From contig JAMXSV010000010.1 of assembly GCA_027559495.1 (NCBI GenBank), forward strand, positions 1,798,001 to 1,862,000: a stretch of 64,000 bases of DNA, read 5' to 3'. Positions within the stretch are counted from its first letter, which is position 1; every line of letters starts with the position of its first letter. This document shows, in pieces, positions 1 to 10,888 of this stretch. Position numbers and translations under genes: made by a program. Origin of the DNA: Aurifilum marmelostoma (lineage: Eukaryota > Ascomycota > Sordariomycetes > Diaporthales > Cryphonectriaceae). The notes under the pieces are model-generated. The model worked only from the letters and a program-made list of their open reading frames with translations, did no database searches and was not told the DNA's origin.

Positions 1-620
1 GACTGTAAGCCAAGGCCATCCTCGTCTCTCGTTATCCCTAGACGGAAGCGCACTGCATACATTTTCAACTCCTTCTGGATAGTTTCCCAACGCTTCCTAA
101 TCCGGGCTTCTAGAGCCATGGCCGTCCTTCCAGGCAGGAAACCACCATGATGAATATCATCAAAATTCCAGCCATCCTTCCTTAGTTGCAATAAGCGCCG
201 ATCCTCATCCTCCGTCCACCAATTATATCGCCCCTGTCTTCTTTCTCTTTGTGGGTTGAAGGAAAATTGGTTGACCTGGTAGGAAAGTGAATCGATGATC
301 TTGATGAAGATGCAGTATCTCCGACTTCTGGGCAAGTCGAGAGCGATCTGGACTTGTCGCCATGGTTCGTATTGGGATTGGCAGAGGCCTGGAATAATAA
401 GCATCGCGTGAACTGAATCTTCGTCATCGAAGATGTGTTTTCGTCTACGTTGCGCCTCGTACCAGGTGTGAATAAAGCCATCAGAGTCTGTGATGGATGT
501 GAAACGTGATGATTTCTGCCGATGCTTTGCGTCGTCTAACTGCACGCACTCCAAGGATGCATGTATCCCTCTGACGGGGCAATTGCTGCTATCGATAATG
601 CCAATGATGAAAGGGGCCAT
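1..620 (-). CDS. Transthyretin-like + MYB/SANT fusion protein (3' end off window)
   Basis: The reading frame starts at 620 and runs off the window edge with no stop, giving at least 206 residues and no intron. Residues about 1-115 begin MAPFIIGIIDSSNCPVRGI and contain a TDSDGFIHTW motif. They align with two other window proteins (1887-2417 and 30301-30732) and resemble the transthyretin/hydroxyisourate-hydrolase fold. Residues about 130-185 form a MYB/SANT repeat: YNWWTEDEDRRLL, then a spaced Trp in GWNFDDI, then RTAMALEARIRKRWETI. MYB/SANT proteins bind DNA or chromatin, so a nuclear regulatory role is likely (inference). From memory, not checked, MYB/SANT genes occur near one end of several Starships, which would fit a position near the far end from the captain. 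The fusion with a transthyretin-like domain is not one I know. The sequence is intact as far as it can be seen. Confidence 0.8.
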   Translation of the reverse strand, partial: MAPFIIGIIDSSNCPVRGIHASLECVQLDDAKHRQKSSRFTSITDSDGFIHTWYEAQRRRKHIFDDEDSVHAMLIIPGLCQSQYEPWRQVQIALDLPRSRRYCIFIKIIDSLSYQVNQFSFNPQRERRQGRYNWWTEDEDRRLLQLRKDGWNFDDIHHGGFLPGRTAMALEARIRKRWETIQKELKMYAVRFRLGITRDEDGLGLQ

Positions 621-962
621 GTTTCCTGTGGGAAATCTTGCGCGGCATAGTTGGATAACCCTAAAAAGGATGGGAGGAAGAGCATGTTTTAAATAAGGGA
701 TAGACGTAGGCGTGCAACGCTGTGTAGTATCGGCTTTAAATAGAAATGAGGCACAATCTCAATAAACATTAGACATACTAATATGATACTATTCTTATAA
801 CAATTTTCTAAATATGGATACAGGCTGTGCCTTCGTCTCGACACAACGTACCTCTCATATACTCAAACAAATGATGCTCTAACATCACACATTCATTCTT
901 ATGCATTTTCACTTATTTCTGTAAGATTATTTGAGAATACGCAGAGTACTAATTTCCTAATC
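621..962. other. AT-rich intergenic spacer
   Basis: This is AT-rich DNA between the start of the MYB/SANT gene and the 3' end of the next minus-strand gene. It presumably holds the promoter of the former. I see no ORF, repeat or RNA gene. Confidence 0.5.
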
Positions 963-1409
963 TTATTTGAATGTACTGTCCGAACTTGACTGAATACTCT
1001 CCTGCTTTTCTCCTGCCCAACGATGTAATGGCTGCAGAACCTTAGCAAGGGATTTTGTGAATGCAGCCATTCCTTTGCGAAGGCATTGAACCAAGTCTAG
1101 AACTCGGGTTATTTGCATCCCCGTCTGCTGTGCCTGTGCTCGTAGCTGATATGCATTGCCCTCCAGCTATGCTAATGTTTCCTCTATGCGAATAAGACGC
1201 GCATTCATATTGTACAAGACGTTCTCATTTTGGCTCTCATAAGGGGCCGCAGTCTCTCCGAGCCATATGCCGAAGTTGGCTTCTTCAGGTAGTGGAACTG
1301 ACTGGGAAGTGGTGTCCACACCTGTAAAATCGAAGTTGTAGTCTGTGAAAAAGTCGTCTGGGGTTATTGTACCCACGAGTGGAAAATCTTCTTGGTTGAT
1401 CGTATCCAT
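963..1409 (-). pseudogene. Small coiled-coil protein, interrupted by TAG
   Basis: The frame from ATG 1409 encodes an acidic N-terminus (MDTINQEDFPLVG...) and then a heptad-like segment (ARLIRIEETLA). A TAG at 1167-1169 follows. The same frame then stays open to a TAA at 963 and continues the helix (LEGNAYQLRAQAQQTG, then RVLDLVQCLRKGMAAF). Continuous amphipathic coding on both sides argues for one gene of about 148 codons with a single nonsense change, CAG to TAG being the simplest origin. The family is not recognised. Size and layout resemble the coiled-coil gene at 8911-9327, but sequence similarity is weak. It lies tail to head with the MYB/SANT gene on the same strand. Confidence 0.5.
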
Positions 1410-1886
1410 TGTGAAGAGGGGGGTTTCAGCTTTGGCACCCTTCGGTTGGGTCTTAAAGAGATAGAAAATGCTGCGTCTTATTATCATTTTGTTCGCAGCA
1501 ATCTCCTCTTCCCTTAATTAAAGTTTAGACATCCTGGTTTTAGGCGCACCGTTTGGCCGTGTATAGCCGTCTCGCAGGATCGGAGCAGTTTCCGTGTCCG
1601 GCTCTACTAAACCGGCGTCCACTGATCTAAAAATATTCTCTACTCTCGGGGTCTCCATACTATTATTAGCTACCAGCGCCGTTCAAATCTCCGGTGGCCC
1701 GAACGACATCCAAGCCCACCCGTAATATGGTCCAGGGGGGGGGGGGGAGGGGCGGCGAGGAAGCCGTACCACTATCGACTATTGGCTATATAACATAGCT
1801 AGGCCAGCGAGACAAGTCCTCAGTCAAAAAGTTCACTGAGCACAGCATCCTTGATCCCATTTCCTCTCCAAAATTTCCTTTCCGCT
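1410..1886. other. Divergent intergenic region with a 13-base G tract
   Basis: This spacer lies between the minus-strand coiled-coil gene and the plus-strand transthyretin-like gene, so it should hold both promoters. It contains a run of 13 G at 1735-1747 followed by more G/C. No convincing ORF is present. Confidence 0.5.
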
Positions 1887-2417
1887 ATGGCGCCATTCCT
1901 CTGCCGCATAGTTGATGCGCAAGCTCAGCCAATTGGGGGCATCTGCGTAACTGCATTCCCTCCCCAAGGACCGGCTCTCGTAGCTATCACGGGCTCCAAT
2001 GGCTTCGCAAGCACCTGGACAACTCTTAATGAATAAAGGTCTGGGCAACGTCTTCGGCAGCCTCAATTCATCGACGCCGTTACTCTCCCATCATTCAGCC
2101 TAGGCGTGACCAGACCAACAGCGCAGCCTCCTTTCGATATGCCAGTAGCATGGCAACGCATCTACGTCGATGTACGGCTGGACCCATCTGTTCAACTTTG
2201 CGTAATCCTGCGGCTACTAGAATCAGGGGCATTTATGGTTCAGTATCTTGTGTGGCCCCAAACGCTCCTGGCAGACAACTACTGTCCGGAACAGATTCAG
2301 TACCCAGAGCCGGCAGCGCCAGTATCTCCTTCTTTTGCCGCGAGCAGTGGGGAGATCTACTATGAGACTACCGACTGCGCGGTTGAGAACGATTCGGAGC
2401 CGTCTGTTGAAGGATGA
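1887..2417 (+). pseudogene. Transthyretin-like protein, copy B (one in-frame TAA)
   Basis: From ATG 1887 the frame begins MAPFLCRIVDAQAQPIGGI, the same opening as the fusion protein at 1-620, and includes the equivalent turn GSNGFASTW. A TAA at 2034-2036 interrupts it, after which the same frame continues to 2417 with RQPQFIDAV and YVDVRLDPSVQLCVI. These match PQFLYAED and KADVRLEPTHEYTV in the 30.3-kb copy. The product would be about 176 residues. The fold resembles transthyretin/5-hydroxyisourate hydrolase, but the family's C-terminal YRGS signature and catalytic His/Arg are not visible, so I do not call an enzyme. CAA to TAA would explain the stop. An unusual intron cannot be excluded. Confidence 0.6.
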
Positions 2418-3275
2418 TATGATAGAAAATGGAAAGGCGGGGGTGGGGGGCCGGGAAAGGGCTCTCTGCGAGCTATGGGCGGAGACCAACACACGAAGCT
2501 ATGGTGATATATGAAGGAGACAGGCGTCACAATCATTGAGCCGCGAACAGATGAGAAGTAGCAACCAGTTTGTGTTGAGGAACAAGTAGGGTATGGAGTA
2601 TCATTCACATTTCACACATTCAGTAATGTGCCTGCGTTGTGAAGACCAGTGGCCCACGATTGGCAATTAACTGCCAAACCACGCAGGGTCGTCCTTGCAC
2701 AGCAGTTGCCCCGCGTGCTTCGATTCCGTTAGTGGAGTTCAGGTTCCAAATGCCCGCTGCCTATTGCAGGGTACATACTAGCAGCTGAATACAGTTGGGG
2801 AGCAGTGCTGTTATTTCAATTGACAACCAAGAGTAATCTCCTTTGGATGGGAACGCGAGAGGACCGCATTTGACCCTCCCTGTATAAATGATCCTGGAAG
2901 ACAAGAAAAAGGGGGCTGGCGCGCAAGAATATTGCGTAACGGAGTGGAGAGAACCGAATTAAGGTTCGTTATATTTCTGTTGGTTGCAGTAGCGAAATCA
3001 TTCAGGGATTCATGGGCACAGGGGCCTTACCAGCAGAAAAGTTCAGCTGTGATTCAGACTTGGGAAGCTTCATATTATCCATGTACTACAGTGGATCTGG
3101 TGTGGCTGAGAGATTCGGGATGCGCTTAGGCGCTAGATGCTTCGCTCCTTAGTGGATAATATATTAAATGATATAAATTGGCTGAGCCCCTACAGTAGCG
3201 TCAAGTTTTACCTCGAAGATGCACCATTGACATTTGAAATCCTAGAGAATATATCGCTTAACTTTATTCAACACT
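2418..3275 (+). other. Spacer between transthyretin-like copy B and CxxC protein copy A
   Basis: About 860 bases with only short, overlapping, unconvincing ORFs (for example 2932-3129 and 3137-3337). It should contain the promoter of the gene starting near 3276. Nothing else is supported. Confidence 0.4.
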
Positions 3276-3664
3276 ATAGCATCTCTGCCACCTCTGCGAC
3301 CATCTACTCAGGAACACCCGCTACTCTTGTTTTATAAAGAAACGGCTGCCCATTGGCATCGGGCTTATACAACTCAATTACATAGCTACTCCAGCCAGAC
3401 AGGCCGCGGCCTAGCAGAGCTCAAGATACACATGGATTATCTCGAGCAGATGCTTCTGGGCCTCGCGCAAAAGGTAATAGGATCAGAACCTTGTTTCAGC
3501 AAGATCTTGCGGTTGTTAATTTTACGCCATAGTGCGATGATACTATTTCTGGACAGCGATTTTGCAACGCTTGCCTAGCTTTGACCGAGGAGCCTTCTAA
3601 CCATGGCAATGCTATTCGAGATATGGAACTTGACTTGTCAGACGATGACCTGTACCCTGTCTAA
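3276..3664 (+). CDS. Coiled-coil / CxxC small protein, copy A (start codon appears lost)
   Basis: Two exons, 3276-3473 and 3533-3664, flank a 59-nt GT..AG intron. The product is about 109 residues: a helical segment (FYKETAAHWHRAY, then LAELKIHMDYLEQMLLGL), then FCNACLALTEEP and an acidic tail DMELDLSDDD. The paralogue at 28328-28705 has the same layout (FYQETAAH, LAELKIQLDRIEQIAMGL, FCAACL, ELSDESD). The position matching the paralogue's ATG reads ATA here, a G-to-A change that would remove the start unless an upstream exon supplies one. The family is unknown. Helix, CxxC and acidic tail suggest a protein-binding role (inference). It lies downstream of a transthyretin-like gene, as its paralogue lies near another. 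Confidence 0.6.
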
Positions 3665-5202
3665 AGTGTAACATTTTCTGAGCCGGAGAATGCGATTGAG
3701 CTTTTGCATAGACGGACGATTTGTTTTGCATCAGCAATGATTCAATTAGAAGTTGTAAATTAGGAAGTTGTTAGCTGTATTTGCTCATTTCCTAGTCAGT
3801 GCATGAGACTTCTTTGCCTTTTCCTTTCATATAGAAAATCAATACAAGCAAGAACCGATAAAGTGCCCAAATCGCGCCAACCAGTATTATAGAGATAGAT
3901 CTTTCGCGCTAGCTACTTAATATCTGTCAAAAGAAGTTTGCTTCCTGCCCCTATCTTGAAAGCAGCTGCACTACTTTCTCGATGCTTTAAACCCCTGAAA
4001 TCCAACAAAGGTGCTCTCACGGAGGTGCCCTATCCCATTTTCGCCTGCGGGCGGAGATTTCAGCTAGGCGCCTTAGCCCATGCGCCCGCTCCTATTTCGG
4101 TGATCGGCCGGCAGGCGCAATACAGTAATTATTGGGGCAACTTTGCCCCGGGACTTCTGCGGTATCCACAATCGCCAGCCCCCGAGGGCAACCAAAACAA
4201 TGCCATTTCGGCTGAGCAGAGACATGGATTATAGGGAATCATCATAGTAATAGCGAACCTAACGACCCAACATCTGACTAGGACAAGGTGGGAACCAGGA
4301 TAGCTCGAAGGGCTATTACCGTAGCAGAACGTGCCAAGAAAGAATACGGTAGGTTAGGAATTACTGAGGAAAAAAAGCAGAATACAAAGCTGTAGCGTGG
4401 TAACATTGGATATAAACGTGATTGCAGAGCCTACTTCCATCATTGCTGCCCATCTCTAGCAACAAATTTCAACAGGGGCTCTCAGCCCGGCCTAGATGTA
4501 GTAAGAGCGTGACGTATAATTAGGCTGTCTCCCACTTAAAGAAAGTCTAGTGTGGCCTAATAAACCCGGCCAGCTAACTTTCTAAATTTAGTGTTGCTAC
4601 AAAGCGGCCAAATATAAATATCTTTCTTCAGTCCTAATAAAGCAGTCTGATGTCCTGTCACTGGTTCACGATTATACAACTCATTGCATAGACGGTTCAA
4701 GGAAGTGCGTCTAGAATACAGTCAATCCGTTTCAAAATGATATATCAGCTTAGACGTACACCAGCAGCACTATCTACTTTAAATCTATGGTGCATCGGCA
4801 CACAGCTTCCATTCACTCCATCATGTCTATCTGTACCAATTTTGATTTTCGAAGCTGGAGTCCACTCTCCCCGATAATTCCTAAGGCTTTACACATTCCG
4901 TCTGTCTGGACTATTAACAACATCAAGTCATTCTACTTCCGGCCCCGCGGCACCTCGATCGTTTAGGGCCGTGGCTACTTCCAGCAAAGGAGCGTATTAG
5001 GAAGCAAGTTGTCAATGTAAAAGACATGGAACACATAGGCAGCTTACGCAATGACAATATAGAATGAGCTGGTTAACAAAGACGCATCAAATAAGATTTC
5101 ATTTGCATAAAATTTCGTATATTGAAAAAGAACATTTCACAGATTTGATATAAAATGTCGGCTCCGACTGTTAAATTGAAAATATAATATACTTCATAAT
5201 TC
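3665..5202. other. Long AT-rich region without a supported gene
   Basis: About 1.5 kb of AT-rich sequence full of stop codons. One open stretch at 3938-4234 could encode 98 residues, but it shows no domain, no paralogue in the window and no coding-like pattern that I trust. No repeat or RNA gene was recognised. Confidence 0.4.
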
Positions 5203-5777
5203 TCATCCATTTATATATGAGCTTGTCCAGCGGCCGAAGGAGGTCCAGGGCACATTAGTCTTCTTTATCTCTTGCCCACGGAGCAGAAGGCGGTACTCAG
5301 TCGTGGCGCTAGGTGCTTTCTTTGGTCTATACCACCGAGATAATTTCGCCCAGGGAGCCACTGCAATTTGACCACCAGGGACTTCCACAAGCATCACAAT
5401 TTTGAAGTCCCATACCCTCAATTCGTTGCTCATGGCTGCGCTACGATCCGTGATTAACCTATGGATTTCATGTTGTACTTCTGGTTGAAGGCGTTCAATT
5501 TCTGCGCTGCCAGTTTTACGCCTAAGCGTCCACCAGCTGGATCGTGGGATATAATACGTGGCTTCTTCAACTGAAACTAACTCTTCTTGCTCGAAATGGC
5601 AAACTAGCGTAACTCGGAAACTGGATTGATCCTGTGAAGTTTTTGTAGTATTTGCCTTATAGTGGGTAATTGTCCATAACTCATAATAGGGCGATGGGCT
5701 AGGAGGATATTAGCTATTGTAGACTGGTGGATGGATAAATCTATGTCTTACTCTTGGTGTCGCTGTGTATAAGGCAT
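5203..5777 (-). CDS. 173-residue unknown protein, copy A (WWTL family)
   Basis: Two exons, 5777-5752 and 5698-5203, are joined across a 53-nt intron (GTAAGA..CTAG). Together they encode exactly 173 residues. The protein starts MPYTQRHQDPSPYYELWTI and contains SSWWTLRRKTG, EVQHEIHRLITDRSA, VEVPGG, ATEYRLLLRGQEIKK and PWTSFGRWTS. A paralogue at 33250-33841 on the opposite strand has the same first-intron position, the same length and the same motifs. Conserved exon structure and open frames in both copies show these are real and probably functional genes. The invariant Trp-rich blocks suggest a compact globular fold, but I do not recognise the family. It is not secreted and has no membrane segment. 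Confidence 0.82.
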
Positions 5778-6502
5778 CGATAATGTCAAGAAAATCGAGA
5801 CTGAGTTGAGTATATTACCGTTTCGTTATTAATTTTGCGATTAGACTAGATTATATATAGCAGCCCCGGCGACGAACAAGTTTTCTTTAACGACCTGTTT
5901 TAAGTTTCGTGAAACGAATATTAAGGTATAAGAATAAGGAATTGATGGGCCTTAATATAGGGCAACTGTTATTGTGTCTTTGTTTAGTGCATATATAGAT
6001 GCCTCAACGAGCTTGTCGCAAGATCTTGCGATAAATTGAAATTTGGTTTCTTTTCTATTGGCAGATCCGGAGCTCTAGATAGATACAGCTCTTCGAAGTC
6101 TATTTTTAACAATGGTACCCGAACTCCTCTCTAAGGAGGAAGGAAAATTGCCGACCTAGTTCTCCACCCCATCGGGCCAACCCATTGGAAGGACGGTACC
6201 GGAATAGGTTATCACCTTGGCACAATTTCTCGCTTGCTGAGGTTTGCTGCTATATTAGGCTGAAGTATTCAGAAGGCCTGATAAGATATTTATAGACATT
6301 GACCCAAACCAGCTCATATTTCTAATTTTGCTTCCAGTTTCCCAACAATCTGAAAGGGTACTTCTATCTAATATTCGAATTAGTATAAAGCCTACTCAAA
6401 GCCTGTCTCCCTTCTCCAGTCTTCTTACACCGCAAATATATAATTATCGCATCTAAATATTATTATTAGTACAATTCCGTGTTCGTTACACATAGAGCGT
6501 CA
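5778..6502. other. Divergent promoter region
   Basis: AT-rich sequence between the minus-strand 173-residue gene and the plus-strand gene at 6503. It should hold both promoters. No ORF, repeat or RNA gene is supported. Confidence 0.45.
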
Positions 6503-7168
6503 ATGAATACCATGCATAATACAGTCACTGCGATTAAGGAGGAAGCACCCCCTTACATTTTGAATGTTGAACATACTCAACCCGCGGCAATGAGTACTGT
6601 GGATGATACAGAAACTCCGATTAAGGAACAAACATCTTCCCACATACTGAACGACCATCTTCACCCTGCGCTAGTAGCACCTCCTGCTATTAATCAAGAA
6701 CAAAATGATGCAGTATCATTTGTACTATATAGGTATATCCTATACTTATGGAACCTATTCAGCTACTGACCAGTGTTATTAGGCATTACTTGCATGATAC
6801 TGTACTCTAAAGGCCGCTTCCGTTTTAATATGCACATTCGTCAAGTCTACATTAGGCTTGCTGACATCCACGCCATCCGGGGCGACTGCTATGCTATGTT
6901 TGCTTTGCAGGCTTTGAGCGATTCTCTTTTGTCAGGGTTCATCTATAATTCTGTGGACGAGAGCGAGCTCTGGAATCCGCATGAGCTCCCTCGTCGGTTT
7001 AGCATTGGCCCTATCTGGCACGGAGCACGGTGTGGACGTGATGCGGTCATCAAGGCGGACATAACTGCCAATTACTATTTGGATGAGTTGAACGGGCAGG
7101 TCACAGCTAAGGCTGCCGAGGAGGCTCTGTTTTCGCAGACTGAGTGGAAGACCAGGGAATACGCATGA
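6503..7168 (+). CDS. Unrecognised 180-residue protein with an N-terminal repeat
   Basis: Proposed exons 6503-6732 and 6856-7168 join in phase across a 123-nt GT..AG intron to give 180 residues. The N-terminus carries two related blocks, TVTAIKEEAPPYILN and ETPIKEQTSSHILND, about 35 residues apart. The C-terminal half (LADIHAIRGDCYAMFALQALSDSLL, split here at GDCY/AMF in reading, then ADITANYYLDELNGQ) looks globular. The second exon could instead be read alone from an internal ATG at about 6830. The family is not recognised and no paralogue was seen in the window. It points away from the 173-residue gene, with which it shares an upstream region. Confidence 0.5.
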
Positions 7169-8045
7169 GTTGCTACTTGCCCTTACTTTGTACCCTCAAT
7201 GAGATGACCAAGAGCTTTACGGAAGAATTTTTCAATAATTTGATTATCTGCGATTATATGACTTCAATCACCTTATAATCACTCAATTTGTTTTGTGGAT
7301 AGTTTACTTTGTCGAATGCTATGTATTGTTGAAGTTATGTCTTATTGAGCCACATGCAAGATTTCAGGGAGTGTGAATCGAGAATAAGTAATTAATAATG
7401 ATTAGGTGAAAGATGAGGAGATTTTGACTGGTTGCGATGCTCTCGAGCAACGAACACCGCAAAGCCACCAAATAGCAACTGTGCGCTAGCTTTGCTCCTC
7501 CAGCCAAAGTTTCAGATACCGATGCCGCGTTAGTGACGATTATAGTGGGCTAGTAGGGCTAGTGCTTACGGGTAGATGCAATGCTATGCTTAAATTCCTA
7601 GGGCTATGTACGATGATCTATCTTTGTAGATTTGCCCCTCGGTGTGGATATGTTAGATAGCAATGTATCTCTTGAGTTTCCGGATAGTTCTGGAGAGCGT
7701 ATATCCCGAGTACCTAGTTCTATTGGTTCATAACCCACCCACTATTTCCGTAAGCGTCACTCTTATCCTGAATTTACATCTGACAACTGGCGTTCCGTCC
7801 CGACTGTGGCGTTGGACTTTGTTTGCGACCTACATGTTGGATGGGTCGTAGCACAGATGTGCTTCCTCAACATAGCCCTTCGTCCTTGAGTGCTTTCCCT
7901 CTGCATAAGCGCTGCAGAACACCTGACGATTGAGGAATATTACTACTCAAAGAGATTCCAGAAGCGAGAAGCCAACAATTGCTTAAAAACGAAGAGGTAA
8001 CGAACGGTATACAAACGGTGGGAAGACTGTTAATGACCCTCATCC
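7169..8045. other. Spacer without a supported gene
   Basis: About 880 bases between the convergent ends of the 6.5-kb gene and the 8.0-kb gene. There is a 62-codon open stretch at 7663-7851 with no features. I see nothing else. Confidence 0.4.
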
Positions 8046-8513
8046 TTATTCTACTCCGAGCAGTTTTCGCAAAAGACTTGCTTCGCTAATTGATTGAAAG
8101 CCTGCCTCTTTTGGATCTTCCGCCGACCCTGCCTCATAAGCCTCGTTTCCAGCGCTATCCTCGTGTATACTAAATTCTTTTGCCACTTCACTCTCGAGGC
8201 CTATTTGCCGGGAGCGCCTGACTGGTATCTGTGTACGCTCTTGATACGAGAACTCGACCGTTGTACTAGCTGGAGATTTCGCATTGTCTCCACGCGAAGG
8301 AATACCGAGAGGGACTGGCTCTACATTTTCTTCGCCTATCTTCTCGATTCTCTGGAATCGGAATACAAGCTCAGATTCGCAGTCATCTGGAGGGCTGCCG
8401 GTTTGAAGCCTCAGATAGCAAGGTCCGGCATTTTTGACAGCAAGAATTTTGCCCTTTTTGATGAGCATTTTAGACCGAGCGAGTTTTTTGCTGTCTCGAC
8501 GAGGAGGGGGCAT
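8046..8513 (-). CDS. Small basic protein, possibly MADS-like
   Basis: An intact 155-residue ORF with a basic N-terminus (MPPPRRDSKKLARSKMLIKK) followed by KILAVKNAGPCYLRLQTG. The spacing of basic residues, LIKKG and the hydrophobic strand resembles the N-terminal MADS box of the clearer examples at 10889 and 14025. The match is weak and I rate the family as tentative. The rest is acidic and Ser/Glu-rich with no fold I recognise. The frame is uninterrupted, unlike several neighbours. Confidence 0.5.
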   Translation of the reverse strand: MPPPRRDSKKLARSKMLIKKGKILAVKNAGPCYLRLQTGSPPDDCESELVFRFQRIEKIGEENVEPVPLGIPSRGDNAKSPASTTVEFSYQERTQIPVRRSRQIGLESEVAKEFSIHEDSAGNEAYEAGSAEDPKEAGFQSISEASLLRKLLGVE

Positions 8514-8910
8514 TTTCTATACTGGAGTGTAAATGACTAGAGCTTAGGGCAACCACTAAAGGATAAGTATAGGGTCAAAAGTGAGGGCCCAACCCAGTCT
8601 AGTCCGCAGGTCGGGGGAATGTGATTAATATGATTAACCTCGTTGTTTTAAGAACCTAAAATTAAATTGTGAAAGGATTTGTGCTTGCATATCTAAATTT
8701 AGATATTGCTAGGATCTATTTCAATGCTGTTCCTGGCGGAGGGAGGCAGAAGCTAGCCCCCCCCCGAAACCAGTGCGGTACAGGTTAGGTACTTATTGTA
8801 TTAATAGATAGTACTACTTTAACCTCTATCTGGATAGTCTCCACTCTGTACCTTCATTCCACCGTAAGGCTATTTGTGGTGCTGTTGGTGTGTGCTGTTG
8901 CGGTATATTC
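8514..8910. other. Spacer with a C9 tract
   Basis: Non-coding by inspection. It contains a run of nine C at about 8757-8765. It lies between the 5' end of the 8.0-kb gene and the 3' end of the 8.9-kb gene. Confidence 0.4.
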
Positions 8911-9327
8911 TTAGATTCGGTGGTCTAAGTAGAAAGGGTCTGTTTCCGCTGTGCTTTCAGAGTTGTATAGTGGCATTGAATTATAGATCCGAATAATATC
9001 ACTTGCGGTGGTCGATAATGTGCTTAGTTCTTGGCTGGTGAGATGTTCTTGAAAGATATATTCTAGAGCACACGCCACTCTATGGATCGTCTTCACTTGG
9101 CGATGAATTTCCGTAGAAAGCCTCTAGTTTTCTTTTCGAAGAGAAGCTAATACCTGTTCTCTTTCCTTCCCTTCCTTCTCAAGCATGGTTATTCGTCGAG
9201 CGAGATGGTCGTTCGTAGTGTATTCACCGTTCTGGAGATATGGACGCAGAGCGAGCCTTGCAGGCGGCGGGACCTGAGGCATGCCGGGCGGAGACGGCGG
9301 TAACGGAAGCGATTTGTCGGTATACAT
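8911..9327 (-). pseudogene. Small proline-rich/coiled-coil protein, interrupted by TAG
   Basis: From ATG 9327 the frame encodes a proline-rich N-terminus (LPLPPSPPGMPQVPPP) and a heptad segment (LARRITMLEKEGKEREQVLA). A TAG at 9124-9126 follows. The same frame then continues RLSTEIHRQVKTIHRVAC and ends after DPFYLDHRI at 8911. Without the stop the product would be 138 residues. CAG to TAG would explain the break. The family is unknown. It is one of three short coiled-coil genes in the window (with 963-1409 and 26632-27205). Confidence 0.5.
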
Positions 9328-9527
9328 TGTCGTTGTGAAAGGTCTGGAAACCAGTATAGCACCGTTTCTGCAAGAGCACCACGGTTTTAATATGCTTCGC
9401 CTACCCTAGATTTAGAAAACTAGACCCTTCTTTTACAATCCTTAATTAGACCATCTTTGATCTTCAAGTATATAAAGAAGGAGATTAAGAAATCAATTAA
9501 GTATTCTTCAAAGTCCAATCTGTAAAA

Positions 9528-10680
9528 ATGGCCGCAATACTCTATTCGTTCTTTCTCTTTGATATATGCTCTGCTATTCTATATATCACTGATCCACCAT
9601 TGATTATTCGAGCTGGCGGTCTTATAACAGTCGAGTATGGAATTCCCAATCAATTATATTAGATCAAGTTCATCAGAGCTAACTTTTCCGGTAAGCAGCA
9701 CTTCAAGCCCGTATTAACTAAGATGCAATGCAAGTCTTGCGTTCTCCGACCAGAGTTACAGTCCAATTCAATATACATTCAACGAAGAGTCCTGCATAGA
9801 CGACCAGTTTTCAATCCCTATTAATGCCCCTAACGGCGAAGCAAGCATTAGATAGTTCGTTTACTAGCATTTACGCTCCATATATTCACTAGCTAAGGCA
9901 AATAGGTAGTGTGCTGGCAATGAGACTTGTGTATCTGTTGTCATCTATGGAGGCGTCAAGGCCAGCTCAGCTACGTCTACACGCAGCGCTAGGGTGGACT
10001 CGGTGTCCATATCTCAACCCCAACAGAAAGCATCTGCAAGCTCTAGGAATAAGTCTATTTCAAGCTCTGTAAGCTAGACTGACAGCTATATTGTTTCATC
10101 TTTTGCGGCCCAGCATTCGACCAAGTCAGGTGGGGCTATAGCCGTCGGGAGTCACCCTTTTTCAGCACCTGCAGCCCTTTCTGTGACCCAATCCAACAGG
10201 TTTTCGGCGTCCTTCGAAACCCCTGGCTCAACTTTTGCAGGCATAACTACTACCCCAGTCACTGGGACTTACTCATTCGTTTCGAGCCGATCTCCAGCTT
10301 TTGTTAGCTCCGTAGATATACCATGCAATACACCAATAGTCAGCATTATGCAAACGAGCAACGCTGTATGCACCTATCAAGCTGCAGATCCTGGCATTAG
10401 AAGAAATGAGAATGGATGTGTATGTGGTGGAACAGCTACATACCCGCTCTCTGTGCATACCTCGGGATCCATAACATTCGTAGTACCGTCCTGTGATTAT
10501 ACAACGGCACCTAATCCTACGAGCTTGCTCAAAACGGTAACAAACACATGGACAACACACTGCCAGGCGTGCTTACAAGTTGGGGTTGCGAATGCGATCG
10601 TATGCAGTTCTGTGAACTACTCTTGCATTCCTATATATATTATTACTAGTACAACTACAACATACCTTACAATAGCCTAG
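9528..10680 (+). pseudogene. Decayed secreted Ser/Thr-rich glycoprotein
   Basis: ATG 9528 opens a hydrophobic, signal-like stretch (MAAILYSFFLFDICSAILYI). Further on, a frame with several TAG codons reads FSDQSYSPIQYTFNEESC, then INAPNGEA and CAGNETCVSVVI, then a Ser/Thr-rich linker. From about 10183 to 10680 the frame is open and encodes a Cys-rich tail (NENGCVCGGTATYPL, HCQACLQVGVANAIVC). The order of signal, Cys-containing beta domain, Ser/Thr linker and Cys-rich tail is typical of extracellular fungal wall proteins (inference). Stops at 9658-9660 and in the 9850-9960 region, together with the absence of a consistent splice model, argue for a pseudogene. The exact family is unknown. Confidence 0.5.
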
Positions 10681-10888
10681 ACTCTGTGTTGGAGAATCTT
10701 AGAATACGTGATTTTATTTATAGATATCGAGACCTGTGATGCTCGAATTAGAATAGTGGGCCGCGGTACCTTTTTTTAGGGACACATATCCCGGGCAGGA
10801 AGATGCATTTAGACTTCGTCAACCTATAAATTAAAGCAATTCGTATTCAAGTTTGCTAGTAATCTGCCTTGACTCATAAAGCGGAAAT

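Noticed and set aside
1887..2417. Calling the transthyretin-like genes 5-hydroxyisourate hydrolases
   Set aside because: The opening fits the fold, but the C-terminal YRGS signature and the catalytic His/Arg residues are not visible.
3938..4234. 98-residue ORF as a gene
   Set aside because: No domain, paralogue or splice context. It is a single open stretch in otherwise stop-rich DNA.
8094..8540. 148-residue plus-strand ORF
   Set aside because: It is the antisense of the 155-residue minus ORF, which has the better composition and a basic N-terminus.
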